Numbered from the stretch's first letter, positions 1 to 10,791 are shown. The stretch is 64,000 nucleotides of DNA from Candidatus Methanophagales archaeon (GCA_024699715.1 JANPRD010000005.1:1-64000); one strand, 5' to 3'. Numbers and translations are program-made. Notes: a model not told the origin generated them from the sequence alone.

Positions 1-37
1 ACTCCCTTGCATCCTCGTAAAGCTCTTCCGATTTCAT
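1..37 (-). CDS. hemL: N-terminus of probable glutamate-1-semialdehyde aminotransferase (partial, runs off window)
   Basis: Minus-strand ATG at 37 gives MKSEELYEDARE..., resembling HemL N-termini; lies next to hemB. Confidence 0.45.
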   Translation of the reverse strand, partial: MKSEELYEDARE

Positions 38-142
38 CTTCCTTCTTTCCTCGCTCAAAAAGAAATCTTCTCCGCTTGCTATCGCTTACTTCGTTGCTAT
101 TTCTTCTTTTCCTATTCTTTCTTCTTATTTTCCTTTTTCTAC

Positions 143-1123
143 CTATTTTAATATTTTCGCCACATCTTTCGCAAAATAGGTGATAATTAAGTCGGCACCT
201 GCCCTTTTTATCGCTGTCAAAGCCTCAATCATGACCTTTTCCTTTTCCAAAAATCCCCGCTCTGAAGCAGCACAAATCATTGAATACTCACCGCTGACAT
301 TGTAAGCTGCGAGAGGAACATCAAATCGCTCCCTGACCTTCGCAATAATATCCAAATAGAAGAGAGCGGGCTTCACCATTACAATGTCCGCACCCTCCTT
401 AATATCTAACTCAACTTCCCGCAAAGCCTCCCTCGCATTCGCAAAGTGCATTTGGTAAGTGCTTCTGTCGCCCATTTTCGGCGCCGACTCGGCAGCCTCT
501 CTGAAAGGAGCGTAAAGCGAGGAGTGGAATTTCGCCGCATAACTCATGATTGCGGTGTTCTTGAAGCCTGCGTCGTCCAACGCCTTTCTGATTGCTGCGA
601 CCATCCCATCCATCATGCCTGAAGGCGCAACAATATCTGCGCCAGATTCCGCTTGACTCACCGCTATTTTGCCTAAAATCTCAAGCGTCTCGTCATTCAG
701 TATTTCGCCTGTCTCCTCGTCAACTAAACCGCAGTGACCATGCGTCGTGTATTCGCACAAGCACAAATCCGTAATTACAATCGCATCTCCGCCAAACTCA
801 CCCTTTATTCGCTCAACAGCACGCTGAACAATCCCTTTTGGATTGAACGCCTCACTCCCGACAGCATCCTTCCTGCGAGGTATGCCGAAGAGCAGAAAGG
901 ATTTTATGCCGAGCTCAAGAGCAGATGCGACCTCTTCAACAACGGCATCCGTAGAAAAGCGGAACTGCGAGGGCATCGCACCTATTGATTTCCTGCCTTG
1001 CTCCCCTTTGCCTTCAAGCGTCTCGTCAACAAAAAGCGGCAGAATGAGGTCTTCCACAGAGAGCCGTGTCTCTCGCACTAAATTCAAACGGCGAAGCCTC
1101 CGCATTCGCACACTCGGAAACAT
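143..1123 (-). CDS. hemB: Delta-aminolevulinic acid dehydratase (porphobilinogen synthase)
   Basis: [14 protein letters not shown]..., [14 protein letters not shown] metal site, [12 protein letters not shown]. Confidence 0.95.
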   Translation of the reverse strand: MFPSVRMRRLRRLNLVRETRLSVEDLILPLFVDETLEGKGEQGRKSIGAMPSQFRFSTDAVVEEVASALELGIKSFLLFGIPRRKDAVGSEAFNPKGIVQRAVERIKGEFGGDAIVITDLCLCEYTTHGHCGLVDEETGEILNDETLEILGKIAVSQAESGADIVAPSGMMDGMVAAIRKALDDAGFKNTAIMSYAAKFHSSLYAPFREAAESAPKMGDRSTYQMHFANAREALREVELDIKEGADIVMVKPALFYLDIIAKVRERFDVPLAAYNVSGEYSMICAASERGFLEKEKVMIEALTAIKRAGADLIITYFAKDVAKILK

Positions 1124-1203
1124 TTGAAATCCCCCTCTCACCCTTCTCTTCCCTTTTCTTTCCTTTCCTTCACTTCATTTCACTTCACATCCATTCACTT
1201 CAT

Positions 1204-2109
1204 TCAAATCCGCTCAAATCCACGCCACAAGCCGAGCTTAACAGCAGTCTCAACCACTTTCCTGTATTCGCTTATCTTAACTGTGCGGTTTATTTCCTCA
1301 TATTCATGCGCCTTAAACATCGGTCTGTATTGAAACATGATATTAATGTATGTGTTTTTTGAGAGTTCAGCCACAAACCTCAGTATTTCTTCAGAACCTG
1401 CGACATCGTTAGGCATAACTAAATGACGAATTAGGAGACCACGAACCGCAATACCTCGCTCATCCGTCACCAAATCGCCGACTTGACGGTGCATTTCCCT
1501 GACCGCAGACTTGCACACTTCAAAATAATCCCTCGCTTTTGAGTATTTCTCAGCGCTTTCCGCCCTGCTGTATTTTATGTCGGGCATGTAAATGTCAATA
1601 ATGCCTTCTAAAAGGCGCAAAGTTTGCACTGATTCGTAGCCACCGCAGTTGTAAACGATTGGGACACGCAGTCCTCGCTCCGCCGCTATTTTTATTGCTG
1701 CGACGATTTGAGGAGTGAAGTGCGTGGGCGTCACGAAATTGATGTTGTGGCATCCCAAACGCTGCAGTTCAAGCATCATTTCCGCAAGTTCCGCCTCGCT
1801 CACCTCGTATCCGACGCCGAGATGACTTATGTCGTAGTTCTGGCAGAATACGCAACCTAAATTGCAGTTAGAGAGGAAAATCGTGCCTGAGCCGTGCGTG
1901 CCGACGAGAACATCTTCTTCGCCGAAATGCGGGTGTGCGGAAGCGACCTTCAACTTCGCAGAGGAACGGCAGAAGCCAACCTCGCCTTTCAAACGATTCA
2001 CACCGCAACGACGAGGACAAAGCTCGCAGTCGCTCAGCATCGCATACAATTCTTTAATGCGAGTTTCAATCTCACCGCTCTCGCAAAGCTCTAAATACGC
2101 AGGACGCAT
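1204..2109 (-). CDS. Radical SAM protein, PflA-like (COG1313 type)
   Basis: CELCPRRCGVNR...GFC and SNCNLGCVFCQNYDIS (CxxxCxxC) motifs. Confidence 0.85.
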   Translation of the reverse strand: MRPAYLELCESGEIETRIKELYAMLSDCELCPRRCGVNRLKGEVGFCRSSAKLKVASAHPHFGEEDVLVGTHGSGTIFLSNCNLGCVFCQNYDISHLGVGYEVSEAELAEMMLELQRLGCHNINFVTPTHFTPQIVAAIKIAAERGLRVPIVYNCGGYESVQTLRLLEGIIDIYMPDIKYSRAESAEKYSKARDYFEVCKSAVREMHRQVGDLVTDERGIAVRGLLIRHLVMPNDVAGSEEILRFVAELSKNTYINIMFQYRPMFKAHEYEEINRTVKISEYRKVVETAVKLGLWRGFERI

Positions 2110-2139
2110 TTGAATTAATTGGTGAATATGTAAAAAATA

Positions 2140-3466
2140 GGGTTCAGCTCACATAGACACAGATGTGAGCCTTGGGGCTCATCAAGCTCAGTCCTCCTCT
2201 TGGGTTCATCGGAGGCGTATCATCGCTCTTGCCCCCTTTCGTGGCAACCCCTCCCAGCGCCCTCATGTCGTATCTCATCCGCCTTTTCATCGACCTCATC
2301 ATAGGTCTCGCAACCGAGCGGAAGAATGATGCCCGGGCGCTGGGGAAAGCCACACATCCTAAGGTATATGTTTATTGCTCCGCATAGCTGCCTATCTAAA
2401 GTCAAACCACACTTCTTACACGCAACCTGTCCTTTTCGGAGCTTCATAGAACCTCCACACATAGGACAGGTTGACGTTGTCCCTTTAGCACTTACGAGAC
2501 TTCACATTGCTTTTATAGTTCATATATTGGACGATTGTTCTCCAGTTTTGCTTTGAGATGTCTCTGTTATGCTTTCTTCCTCTTGAGAACATCCCTTTCT
2601 TATCCAATTTCTCAAATGCGTGCGCACATTTGAACATCCTTGCGATTTGCGTGGTCAGCTTATGAACGAAGTCCTCGGCTCTATTTTTCTCCCTTCTGCC
2701 ATGCTTTGAAACTACAGAGCTTGAGAGAATGCTTCTTGGACGCTTTACTTTGTGCTTTCCTCCTTTTGATCTCATGAACCCTGTGTATGTGATAAAGATG
2801 ACTCAAATCCACTTTTATCCAACCGTATCTCGGAGAGAATCCGTCAAGACTAAATAAGTTCAAGTCCCATCCTATTGCAGTGTCTTTTATTTCTTCTTCC
2901 TTCTCCTTTTTGAATGTTATCACGATCTCATCTTCTTTCAGTATCAACTCACCCAATCTCCAACCTTCAACCCTTTTCTTGAACCATGCGTTTGAATAAT
3001 CAAACGCTAAATATTCTCTCGGTTTTATGGTCACTCTGATCCTACCGTCTTTGCAAACGAATAAAGTTCCTTTCACCCTTACAAACTTCCTTCTTACCGC
3101 CGGTTTCTTTCTTCTTCTCCTCCCTTGCATATAATTCTTCTTCCAAGATGATAATATTGAGTAGGCAACTCTGATAGCAGAATCAACATAATGGGCTGCA
3201 TAATCCCAATCTTTGAGAAGATTATTCCTTAACTCTCTTTTGAACGCTCTGCTCTTTGGAATTTCGGGCTTCAATCGCTTGACAAAATAATACCTCTTCT
3301 CCTTATTCACACGATAATATTTCCTCTGCTCTTTCTCAGTCCATTTGATACTATTCCAAATTATGTCAATCGCTATTTGGAGAAGACGCGTGTAATCATT
3401 CAAGAAATTCTTTATGTCGTAACTATGCTTCAACTTATAGCTGCGAACACAACAGTCTCTTTGCAC
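2140..3466 (-). pseudogene. tnpB: Degenerate IS200/IS605-family TnpB split over at least three frames
   Basis: ORF 2681..3466 has IGWDLN (RuvC-I-like); 2485..2775 has AFEKLDKKGMFSRGRKHNRDISKQNW (RuvC-II region); 2220..2462 has MCGGSMKLRKGQVACKKCGLTLDRQLCGAINIYLRM (zinc ribbon and RuvC-III region). The three ORFs are in different frames. Confidence 0.85.
2147..2170. repeat. Perfect 8-bp inverted repeat (GCTCACAT-8nt-ATGTGAGC) at the 3' end of the TnpB remnant
   Basis: gctcacat agacacag atgtgagc; position fits an IS605 right-end hairpin. Confidence 0.55.
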
Positions 3467-3568
3467 CTCTAACCACTTCCCTCGCCTTCTTCAGTGTATA
3501 CAACTTTCCTATCAATAACTTATTTATACTATGCCTATTCAAATATATTTGCGGTGAAGCTGCTTGAA

Positions 3569-4339
3569 ATGGCTCACATTATCGCCGTCGCTGGGAAGGG
3601 AGGCGTCGGAAAGACCGTAATTTCCGCACTCCTGTTGCGATTTCTTATTGAAGATGAGGATATTCGGCGGGATGGAGTGCTTGTGATAGATGCGGACCCT
3701 GCGGTTAGCCTGCCATTCGCACTCGGATTAGAGGTGAAAAAGACAATAGGGGATATAAGAGAGGAGATAGCGGAGCCAAGTGGCATAATTTTTGACGAAA
3801 GAATGCCGATAGATATGTTGTTAGAGTATAAGATTGATGAGATAATGGTCAAAAGACCTTATTTTTCGCTCATTGCGATGGGTCGTCCTGAGGGCGTTGG
3901 GTGTTACTGCCTCGTGAATGACATGCTACGACACTTCATCGGCAAGCTTTCCTCCCGCTTCGGCACGATTTTAATTGACTGCGAGGCGGGTTTGGAGCAT
4001 TTGAGCAGGAGAACGACGCAAGATGTGGACACGATGCTCGTCGTGAGCGACTTCACGAAGCGTGGCTTTAAAACGGCAGCAGCAATTAAAAGCCTCGCAG
4101 AAAGCCTTCACATAGAATTCAAGCGGATTTTCCTCGTGCTTAACAAAGTGCCTGCTTCCGCAAATGTTCATTTTGATGAAATTGAGCGCCTCACTGGCAT
4201 GCCTATCGCAGGCGTCGTGCCTGAAGACGAAATCGTGAGCAAGTTTGACTACGAGGGCAAGCCGATTCTCCTCCTTCCTGAAGACTCAAAAGCGGTTCTC
4301 GCCGTCCGCAAGATATTTGAGCGGATTTTTAGTGTTTAG
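3569..4339 (+). CDS. CooC-like MinD/ParA-family ATPase (CODH maturation type)
   Basis: IIAVAGKGGVGKTVISALLLRFL deviant Walker A; VLVIDADPAVSLPFALG. Confidence 0.85.
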   Translation: MAHIIAVAGKGGVGKTVISALLLRFLIEDEDIRRDGVLVIDADPAVSLPFALGLEVKKTIGDIREEIAEPSGIIFDERMPIDMLLEYKIDEIMVKRPYFSLIAMGRPEGVGCYCLVNDMLRHFIGKLSSRFGTILIDCEAGLEHLSRRTTQDVDTMLVVSDFTKRGFKTAAAIKSLAESLHIEFKRIFLVLNKVPASANVHFDEIERLTGMPIAGVVPEDEIVSKFDYEGKPILLLPEDSKAVLAVRKIFERIFSV

Positions 4340-4341
4340 GG

Positions 4342-5139
4342 GATTTTTGGGGTTTGGGGTTTGAGGACTTGAGGACACGCCACCGCAGGAGCACGCCATC
4401 GTCAAGCCTTTCAACACCAATAAGAGAGAGTTTCAGCATTTCTGATGCGAGAAAACCATCACCTTCCACGAGAGATGGGGCATCTTTACCACCAATAATC
4501 ATATTTCCAACGAAAGTGTATATCTCATCAACGAGACCTTCCGAGAGTAAGAGACCAATTCAGCGTTGCACCGCCCTCAACCATTAATTTTCTGACGCCT
4601 CTTCGCCACAATTCTCGCATTAATGAACGCAAATTCACCCGCTCAACGCCGCAGACAAGCACTTCCGCCTTCCGACGCAACCTCTCAACTCGCTCCGCAG
4701 GTGCATTTTCAGCGACGGCAATCAAACGCTTCCCCTCGCCTTTCACAAGAAAATCCGCATTCTCAGGCGTTCTTGCCTTGCTGTCAACGACAACTCGCAT
4801 CGGATTCTCATCCTTACCTTGCATTTTCCTCCACTTCCGCAACGCATCAGACTTCACCGTAAGTGAGGGGTTGTCCGCAAGAACCGTCCCGACGCCCACT
4901 AAAATCGCATCGCTCTCCGCTCGCAAAGCATCAACACGCTTGAAATCCTCTTCGCCACTTATTCTCGTCTGTCGTCGCTCTTTTGTCGCAATCTTACCGT
5001 CCGCACTCATCGCAACATTTATGAAAACAAAGGGTTTTTTCCACTCCTCTCCTCCCAAACTTCCACTTTCACGCCTCATTTTACCTTCCGCTGCTGTTTC
5101 TCTTCGTAGCATCGGCGCATTAAGCCTCACGCCAGACAA
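4342..5139 (-). pseudogene. 2,5-diamino-6-ribosylamino-pyrimidinone 5'-phosphate reductase (RibD C-terminal family), one apparent frameshift near 4548
   Basis: ORF 4528..5139: FVFINVAMSADGKIATKERRQTRISGEEDF...LMVEGGATLNWSL. Removing one base near 4548 continues as LSEGLVDEIYTFVGNMIIGGKDAPSLVEGDGFLASEMLKLSLIGVERLDDGVLLRW. Confidence 0.85.
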
Positions 5140-5211
5140 TTTAGACCGCTCCTCCTCACTTCACTAAAGATGGAAAAGGAAAAATAAGCATGAGCGAGAA
5201 AAGAGGAAATA

Positions 5212-6144
5212 ATGACTGTGCTCAGAATCACTTTCTTGGGGACAGGAGGCTCTGTTCCTTCGCCTCACAGGAATCCATCGGCAATCGCAGTTCGGCGGGA
5301 GAGCGAGCTTTTCCTCTTTGACTGCGGAGAAGGCACACAGCAGCAAATGATGCGAGCGAAGACAGGCATGAAAATCACAGCGATTTTCATCACGCACTTC
5401 CACGCCGACCATGTTCTCGGCATCCCGGGTCTGCTTCAGACGCTCTCTTTGCAGGGTCGCACAGAACCGCTTGAGATTTACGGTCCGAAGGGCGTGAGGC
5501 GCTTCCTATACCATTTGCTCTCTCTCGGCTACGCATCAAAGAACTTTGATGTCAAAGCAATTGAATTGCAGCACGGAGATGTCATTCGCCGTCAAAACTA
5601 CGAAATAAGGGCTTTCAAGACGGAGCATAACATTCGCAGCATCGGTTATGTGCTTGAAGAAGCGATGCGTCCCGGAAAGTTCAACAGGGAGCGTGCTATT
5701 GAGCTCGGTCTCAAGCCGGGACCGCTTTTCTCTAAATTGCAGCACGGCGAGAGCGTTTTCGTGAACGGTCGTGAGATTCGCCCTGAAGATGTCTTGGGAC
5801 CGCCACGCCCAGGTCGCAAAATCGTTTACACGGGCGACACGAGACCTTGCGAGAGCGTCATTCAGGCTGCTGAAAACGCAGACATTTTAATTCACGACGG
5901 CTCGCTTGCAGAGGCGGAGAAGGAGCTTGCAATTGAATACATGCACTCAACTGTTACGGAGGCTGCGGAGGTCGCTGCAAAAGCGAATGTCCGAAAACTC
6001 ATTCTAACGCACATAAGTGCGAGATATGACGAGGAAGATGCGAAGAAATTGGAAGAAGAAGCAAGAAAAATATTCCCAAACACGATTGTTGCGAGCGATT
6101 TGATGACTATTGATGTGAAATACAGAGATAAAGAGCAGGGGTGA
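5212..6144 (+). CDS. rnz: Ribonuclease Z
   Basis: LGTGGSVPSPHRNPSA, FITHFHADHVLGIPGLLQTLSLQGR, YTGDTRP. Confidence 0.95.
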   Translation: MTVLRITFLGTGGSVPSPHRNPSAIAVRRESELFLFDCGEGTQQQMMRAKTGMKITAIFITHFHADHVLGIPGLLQTLSLQGRTEPLEIYGPKGVRRFLYHLLSLGYASKNFDVKAIELQHGDVIRRQNYEIRAFKTEHNIRSIGYVLEEAMRPGKFNRERAIELGLKPGPLFSKLQHGESVFVNGREIRPEDVLGPPRPGRKIVYTGDTRPCESVIQAAENADILIHDGSLAEAEKELAIEYMHSTVTEAAEVAAKANVRKLILTHISARYDEEDAKKLEEEARKIFPNTIVASDLMTIDVKYRDKEQG

Positions 6145-6408
6145 CCTCCTCCCCTTGCTCATAAGGCTTCCAACATGAAAACTCCTTAGCGAAAGGTTGG
6201 GCGTTCATCCGTCACGCTTCGGACTCATGCACACCTCAGTCGCCCGCATCCCTCCCATTAAGGAATGGGCTACAAGAATTCAACAGAGTATTTAAATTAG
6301 CTGCTCACTCACATTCCCCTGCTCCACGCTTGCGCATGGGGTCTTATAAGCAGCGGGAAGATAAAAAAATAAAAAATATTTTTATTGTCTTACACTTATG
6401 CTCTTTGT

Positions 6409-6867
6409 TTATTTCTTCCCCCTCCGCCTTGAAATCATGAATGCCAGCGCAATCATGGATGAGGCGGCTATCAAAAATGAATATGCAGGAAACTCTGGTA
6501 TTGAAGGCGTTGGAGTTAGAGTCGGTGTTGGCGTCGGTGTTGGAGTAGGCGTCGGAGTTGGAGCGGGTGCAAAGTAATTCTCAAATCTCTCAATAAGCGG
6601 ATAATAGTCTTTGTCTGAATCTATGCTGTAAGGAGTATCCCCAATTCCATCTCCATCTGCATCATATCCATTGTAATCGTCCCCAGTAAGTTGCCCATGT
6701 AGTATTCGTGAATGTTTTTGAACCTCTTGTATGTGTATGTTATTCGGTTTTGAATTCGGATTCCATATGTTTGTTGAGTTAGTAAGAATAGGACGTTGTT
6801 GGATGTGTTGTTTATGAAGTTGATTAAGGTATATGTATGTTGATTGGATTTGAATGCCAGAGGTCAT
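6409..6867 (-). CDS. C-terminal part of beta-helix (NosD-like) surface protein with (PT)n linker and C-terminal sorting-type helix
   Basis: NDYNGYDADGDGIGDTPYSIDSDKDYYPLI, PTPTPTPTPTPTPTLTPTP, IPEFPAYSFLIAASSMIALAFMISRRR. Confidence 0.7.
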   Translation of the reverse strand: MTSGIQIQSTYIYLNQLHKQHIQQRPILTNSTNIWNPNSKPNNIHIQEVQKHSRILHGQLTGDDYNGYDADGDGIGDTPYSIDSDKDYYPLIERFENYFAPAPTPTPTPTPTPTPTLTPTPSIPEFPAYSFLIAASSMIALAFMISRRRGKK

Positions 6868-7540
6868 ATGCTATAGCCTTGTTGTTTGAGCTGATGTGTT
6901 ATTTGATATGCTGTTATTGTTTGAATCATGAAGGTATATGCCATACTATGCGTTGTTTGAGCTGATGTTGTTAGTCTTTGATGTTGTATTGAAATAAGCA
7001 ATTATCGCTCTGCCATAGTTCAATTCCTACATCTGTATTTGTAAGCTCTGAATTCATTACGGTGATATTCTTGCATTTAACGAGTATTACCTGTCCTGCG
7101 TTATCAATGAATTGTATCTGATTCATCCTCGAGATAAACAAGCGGCTTCCCGTTCACCGTATTATCCTCAACAATGTTGTTGTATGAATTATCAGACGAG
7201 AGATACCATCGTTCATGAATTCGTTTTTTCTTATCGTGTTTTTGTTTGAATACCAAGGTCTATGCCATCACGTTGTTTGAGCTGATGATGTTGTTTGATA
7301 TGCTGTTATTGTTTGAATATAAAGGGATATGCCATCATCGTTGTTTGAGCTGATGTTGTTGTATGATGTTTGGAATATGATGTCCATATTTTTGACTGAT
7401 GTTATTAATACTGTTTTGTGAACAGTATGCCATCAGTTTGACGTCGTTTGATAGCTGTTGTTGTTAAAGTCAGGTAGCGTGTTTGATGATTTGTTATGTT
7501 ATTTTTTGTTATTGTATTGAACGAGATGTATATGCCATCA

Positions 7541-7915
7541 TCAGCCTCCAGTGATTGTGAAACCTTCTATTCTTATTCCATCTGCTTCGAGCGTGAATAC
7601 ATCTGAACCACCGCCATTAACGATGCAATTATCAGAGCCGTTCTCTGATTTTATTGTCAGTTGCTTGCTCACGGTAATGCTCTCATAGTAAGTTCCATCC
7701 CTTACAATAATCGTATCTCCAGCGATTGCATTATCAACAGCCCACTGAATCTTTGCGTAGTCGTCAGGCACATATATCGTTGCTGCTTGAGCGCATCCGA
7801 TGGATGAAATGGCGATGAGTAGCACTGCAAAAAGCAAGTGCCCTCTCATCTTCCCTTCACCTCCATTGAGGATATGAGCAAATTCCTCATATATATGTGA
7901 CAGTGTGAGCAACAT
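7541..7915 (-). CDS. N-terminal part of the same NosD-like surface protein (signal peptide)
   Basis: MRGHLLFAVLLIAISSIGCAQAATIYVPDDYAKIQWAVDNAIAGDTIIVRDGTYYE. Confidence 0.7.
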   Translation of the reverse strand: MLLTLSHIYEEFAHILNGGEGKMRGHLLFAVLLIAISSIGCAQAATIYVPDDYAKIQWAVDNAIAGDTIIVRDGTYYESITVSKQLTIKSENGSDNCIVNGGGSDVFTLEADGIRIEGFTITGG

Positions 7916-7993
7916 ATGTTAAAAGCAGATGAGCGGTCATCCGCTACGCTTCCCCCATTCATTTCACAAAATAAGAATAAGGAGGGTGCGGGT

Positions 7994-8800
7994 ATGACGG
8001 GAAAAGGCAGAGGCAAGGTTTTCGGAACGGGAGCAACACACATTGAAGTAATCGGTGTGCGAGGGATTCCAGAAATAGAAAAGGGTGACGACCTTGCAGG
8101 GATTTTTCTCTCCGCCCTTGATGCGAATGGCATCTCGCTTGAAGACGGCGATGTTCTCGTCGTTGCTTCAAAAATCATTTCAAAGAGCGAAGGTCGCATC
8201 GTCAATCTCTCAACCGTTCAGCCATCTGAGGAGGCGCTGAAAATTGCGAAAGAGGCTGCAAATGAGCAAGAGAAAGACCCAAGAGTCGTTCAACTTGTGC
8301 TGAATGAGGCGAAAGAAATCGTAAGAATGGGGAGAGGTCATATTATTGTTGAGACAAAGCACGGATTTATATGTGCGAATGCGGGTGTTGACGAGTCAAA
8401 TATTGCGGAAGGTTACGCAATTTTACTGCCTGAAGACCCTCAGCGCTCTGCTGAAAGGCTTCGTGAAGAGTTAGAGCGGCGAACAGGTCGTAAAATTGCG
8501 GTTCTCGTTGCGGATTCTCAAGGTCGTGCATTCAGGGACGGCGTCGTAGGCACTTGCATCGGCGTCTCCGGCATTCCTGCGTTGCTTGACCGCAGGGGAG
8601 AGGAAGACCGCTTCGGAAAGATTTCAAGAATTACGAAGGTCGCCGTTGCTGACGAAATTTGTGCCGCTGCAAACTTGGTGATGGGAGAGTTCAGCGAAGG
8701 CATTCCCGTTGCGATTGTTCGTGGTCTCAAACTTGAGCGGAGATGCGACGCTCACATTAAAGAACTGCTTTTTGAGCGGGAGCGGGACTTGTTCAGGTAG
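7994..8800 (+). CDS. cofE: Coenzyme F420-0:L-glutamate ligase
   Basis: IEVIGVRGIPEIEKGDDLAGIF, CANAGVDESN, VLVADSQGRAFRDGVVGTCIGVSG. Confidence 0.93.
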   Translation: MTGKGRGKVFGTGATHIEVIGVRGIPEIEKGDDLAGIFLSALDANGISLEDGDVLVVASKIISKSEGRIVNLSTVQPSEEALKIAKEAANEQEKDPRVVQLVLNEAKEIVRMGRGHIIVETKHGFICANAGVDESNIAEGYAILLPEDPQRSAERLREELERRTGRKIAVLVADSQGRAFRDGVVGTCIGVSGIPALLDRRGEEDRFGKISRITKVAVADEICAAANLVMGEFSEGIPVAIVRGLKLERRCDAHIKELLFERERDLFR

Positions 8801-8829
8801 CATGCTTCCTCTTCGTCTGCCTGGTCGCC

Positions 8830-9030
8830 ACACCTTAACATGAGGTATGCAAAGGCGAACTCAAAGCTGCCCATGCAGCCCCCGGCTACCAGTGCCGAGT
8901 AGCCTCTCGGGTTCATCGCTGCTCAGAGCCTATTCAGCACTGAGAAGAGGCATTCTGACCGCTTATCCCTCTTTCGCCTTTCTCTCAGGCTCCCACCGCC
9001 CTCATCTGAGAGGACTTCTGAGGGTATGTA
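8830..9030. other. Structured intergenic region, candidate ncRNA or mobile-element end
   Basis: Inverted repeats: gctgc/gcagc 8866-8879, ggctac/gtagcc 8884-8904, ctcag/ctgag 8922-8944, ctctcag/ctgagag 8982-9012. Confidence 0.35.
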
Positions 9031-9147
9031 TTATTAGACGAAGAGAGGTTATATATATCGGTAGCTGTTGCGAACCTCCTTATTAATCTCTCCCGTTCCA
9101 ACCACCTACTCAAAACCTCTATTATTTTTTCATTCTTACTTAAAAAG

Positions 9148-10407
9148 ATGGACTGGAGCAAGCTAGCGGGGAAGCGAGTATTCATTGAGACATTTGGATG
9201 CACTGCGAATATAGGCGACGAGATGCGTATGCGAGCAATTCTTAAGGAGCGAGGCTGCGAGCTCGTGAAGCACGAGAGAGATGCGGATGTGCTTATCGTC
9301 AATACTTGCATCGTCACGAAGCGCACTGAACTGAATGTGTTGAAGCGCTTGCGTGAGTTGAAACGCTTTCAGGACGAGAGCAACGGGAAGAAGCGAATAA
9401 TTGTTGCGGGATGCATGCCCGCTGCGCTTCCAGAGCTTGTTCGTGAGGTTTTAGGAGATTCCGCTGAAATGCTCACGCCTTCAGAGCTCGGAGACGAACT
9501 CTCGCTTGATTTCTCAGGCGTGATAGGAATCGTCCCCATAGCGCAAGGATGCGTATGCAGATGCAAATACTGCATCGTGAAACTCGCAAGAGGAAATCTA
9601 CGCAGTTTCAACGCTGAGAAAATAAGAGAAGCGGTTGCCAGCCTCTTGAGAAGGGGAGCAAAAGAAATAAGAATAACCGCACAAGACTGCAGCGCTTACG
9701 GCTGGGACTTCAATGCTTCATCGGTGAGGCTACCTCAATTGCTGCGCATGCTCACCTCTCTGCGAGGAGATTTCAGAATAAGAGTGGGAATGATGAATCC
9801 TTTCACGATGCTTCCACTATTGGATGACATTTTAGATGCTTTTACGAGCGAGAAAGTGTTTAAATTTTTTCATGTTCCCGTGCAGTCAGGCTCAGACAAG
9901 GTTTTAAGAGACATGAACAGATGCTATAAAGTTGCAGATTTCGTTGAAATTGTTGATAAAATCCGTTCAATGTTTGAATATTGCACGATTTCCACAGATT
10001 TCATTATAGGTTATCCTACGGAGACATGGGAGGACTTCCTCGCATCGTTGAGGCTGCTTGAGCGAGTGCGTGCAGAGAAAGTGAATATAACGAGATTTTC
10101 GCCTCGCCCCGGGACGGATGCTGCAAAATTGAAAGATATGCTTGAGCGAGAGAAGAAGCGTCGCTCTCGCATTTTCTCAGAAGCATACAGAAGAATCGCA
10201 TACGAGCAGAACAAGGCTCTTGAGGGTCGCATTTTTGAAGTGCTTGTCACCGAGCGTGGAAAGAAAGGTGGCGTCGTCGCTCGTGACCCCGCCTACAGAA
10301 CGGTCATTCTCAAGGATGAAATACCTCTCGGCTCTTTCTGCGATGTTCGTGTGAGAGAGGCGAGAAGCACTTACCTGCTCGGCGAAGTCCTCGCAACAGG
10401 CGAGTGA
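9148..10407 (+). CDS. tRNA threonylcarbamoyladenosine methylthiotransferase (MtaB/CDKAL1 type)
   Basis: IETFGCTANIGDEMRM, NTCIVTKRTE, GCVCRCKYCIVKLARG (radical SAM), VPVQSGSDKVLRDMNR. Confidence 0.92.
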   Translation: MDWSKLAGKRVFIETFGCTANIGDEMRMRAILKERGCELVKHERDADVLIVNTCIVTKRTELNVLKRLRELKRFQDESNGKKRIIVAGCMPAALPELVREVLGDSAEMLTPSELGDELSLDFSGVIGIVPIAQGCVCRCKYCIVKLARGNLRSFNAEKIREAVASLLRRGAKEIRITAQDCSAYGWDFNASSVRLPQLLRMLTSLRGDFRIRVGMMNPFTMLPLLDDILDAFTSEKVFKFFHVPVQSGSDKVLRDMNRCYKVADFVEIVDKIRSMFEYCTISTDFIIGYPTETWEDFLASLRLLERVRAEKVNITRFSPRPGTDAAKLKDMLEREKKRRSRIFSEAYRRIAYEQNKALEGRIFEVLVTERGKKGGVVARDPAYRTVILKDEIPLGSFCDVRVREARSTYLLGEVLATGE

Positions 10408-10486
10408 TGTCGCTGCCTCCTCTGCCAACGCCAACCCTAACAAACGCAAACCCCAACATTTAACTTCCCTCGCTTCTCACTCCTTC

Positions 10487-10744
10487 TTGTTTGACATGGC
10501 TCGTTGCGTGATTTGCGGGAAGCGAGCGGTTCGCAGATGCGAGTTCTGTGGTGATGCGCTCTGTGAGGAGCATCTTCCGCCTGAAAAGCATTACTGCATC
10601 GCTTACAAACCCGCTTCCACCGCTGCTGAGGGGGGCTTTGAAAGCGTTGAAGGCGTTGAAGGCGTTGAAGGCTTGAAGGCGTCGGGGGTAGGAGGAGGGG
10701 GGCGAGGAGTCCAATCGCAAGTGCGAATCTTGGCATTTTCATAA
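10487..10744 (+). CDS. AN1-type zinc finger domain protein, probably the N-terminal part of the rhomboid protein (frameshifted)
   Basis: MARCVICGKRAVRRCEFCGDALCEEHLPPEKHYC. Confidence 0.65.
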   Translation: MFDMARCVICGKRAVRRCEFCGDALCEEHLPPEKHYCIAYKPASTAAEGGFESVEGVEGVEGLKASGVGGGGRGVQSQVRILAFS

Positions 10745-10791
10745 ATAATTTCTCCCTACTTCTGCTTATTCTCATCAGTATTTCATTCATA

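Noticed and set aside
6190-6260. tgagtccgaagcgtgacggatga (minus strand) considered as a hammerhead ribozyme
   Set aside because: Lacks the CUGANGA and GAAA core arrangement
6870-7540. Repetitive block considered as a CRISPR array
   Set aside because: Repeats are irregular, Asn-codon-rich and coding-like (beta-helix repeats); no constant repeat with unique spacers
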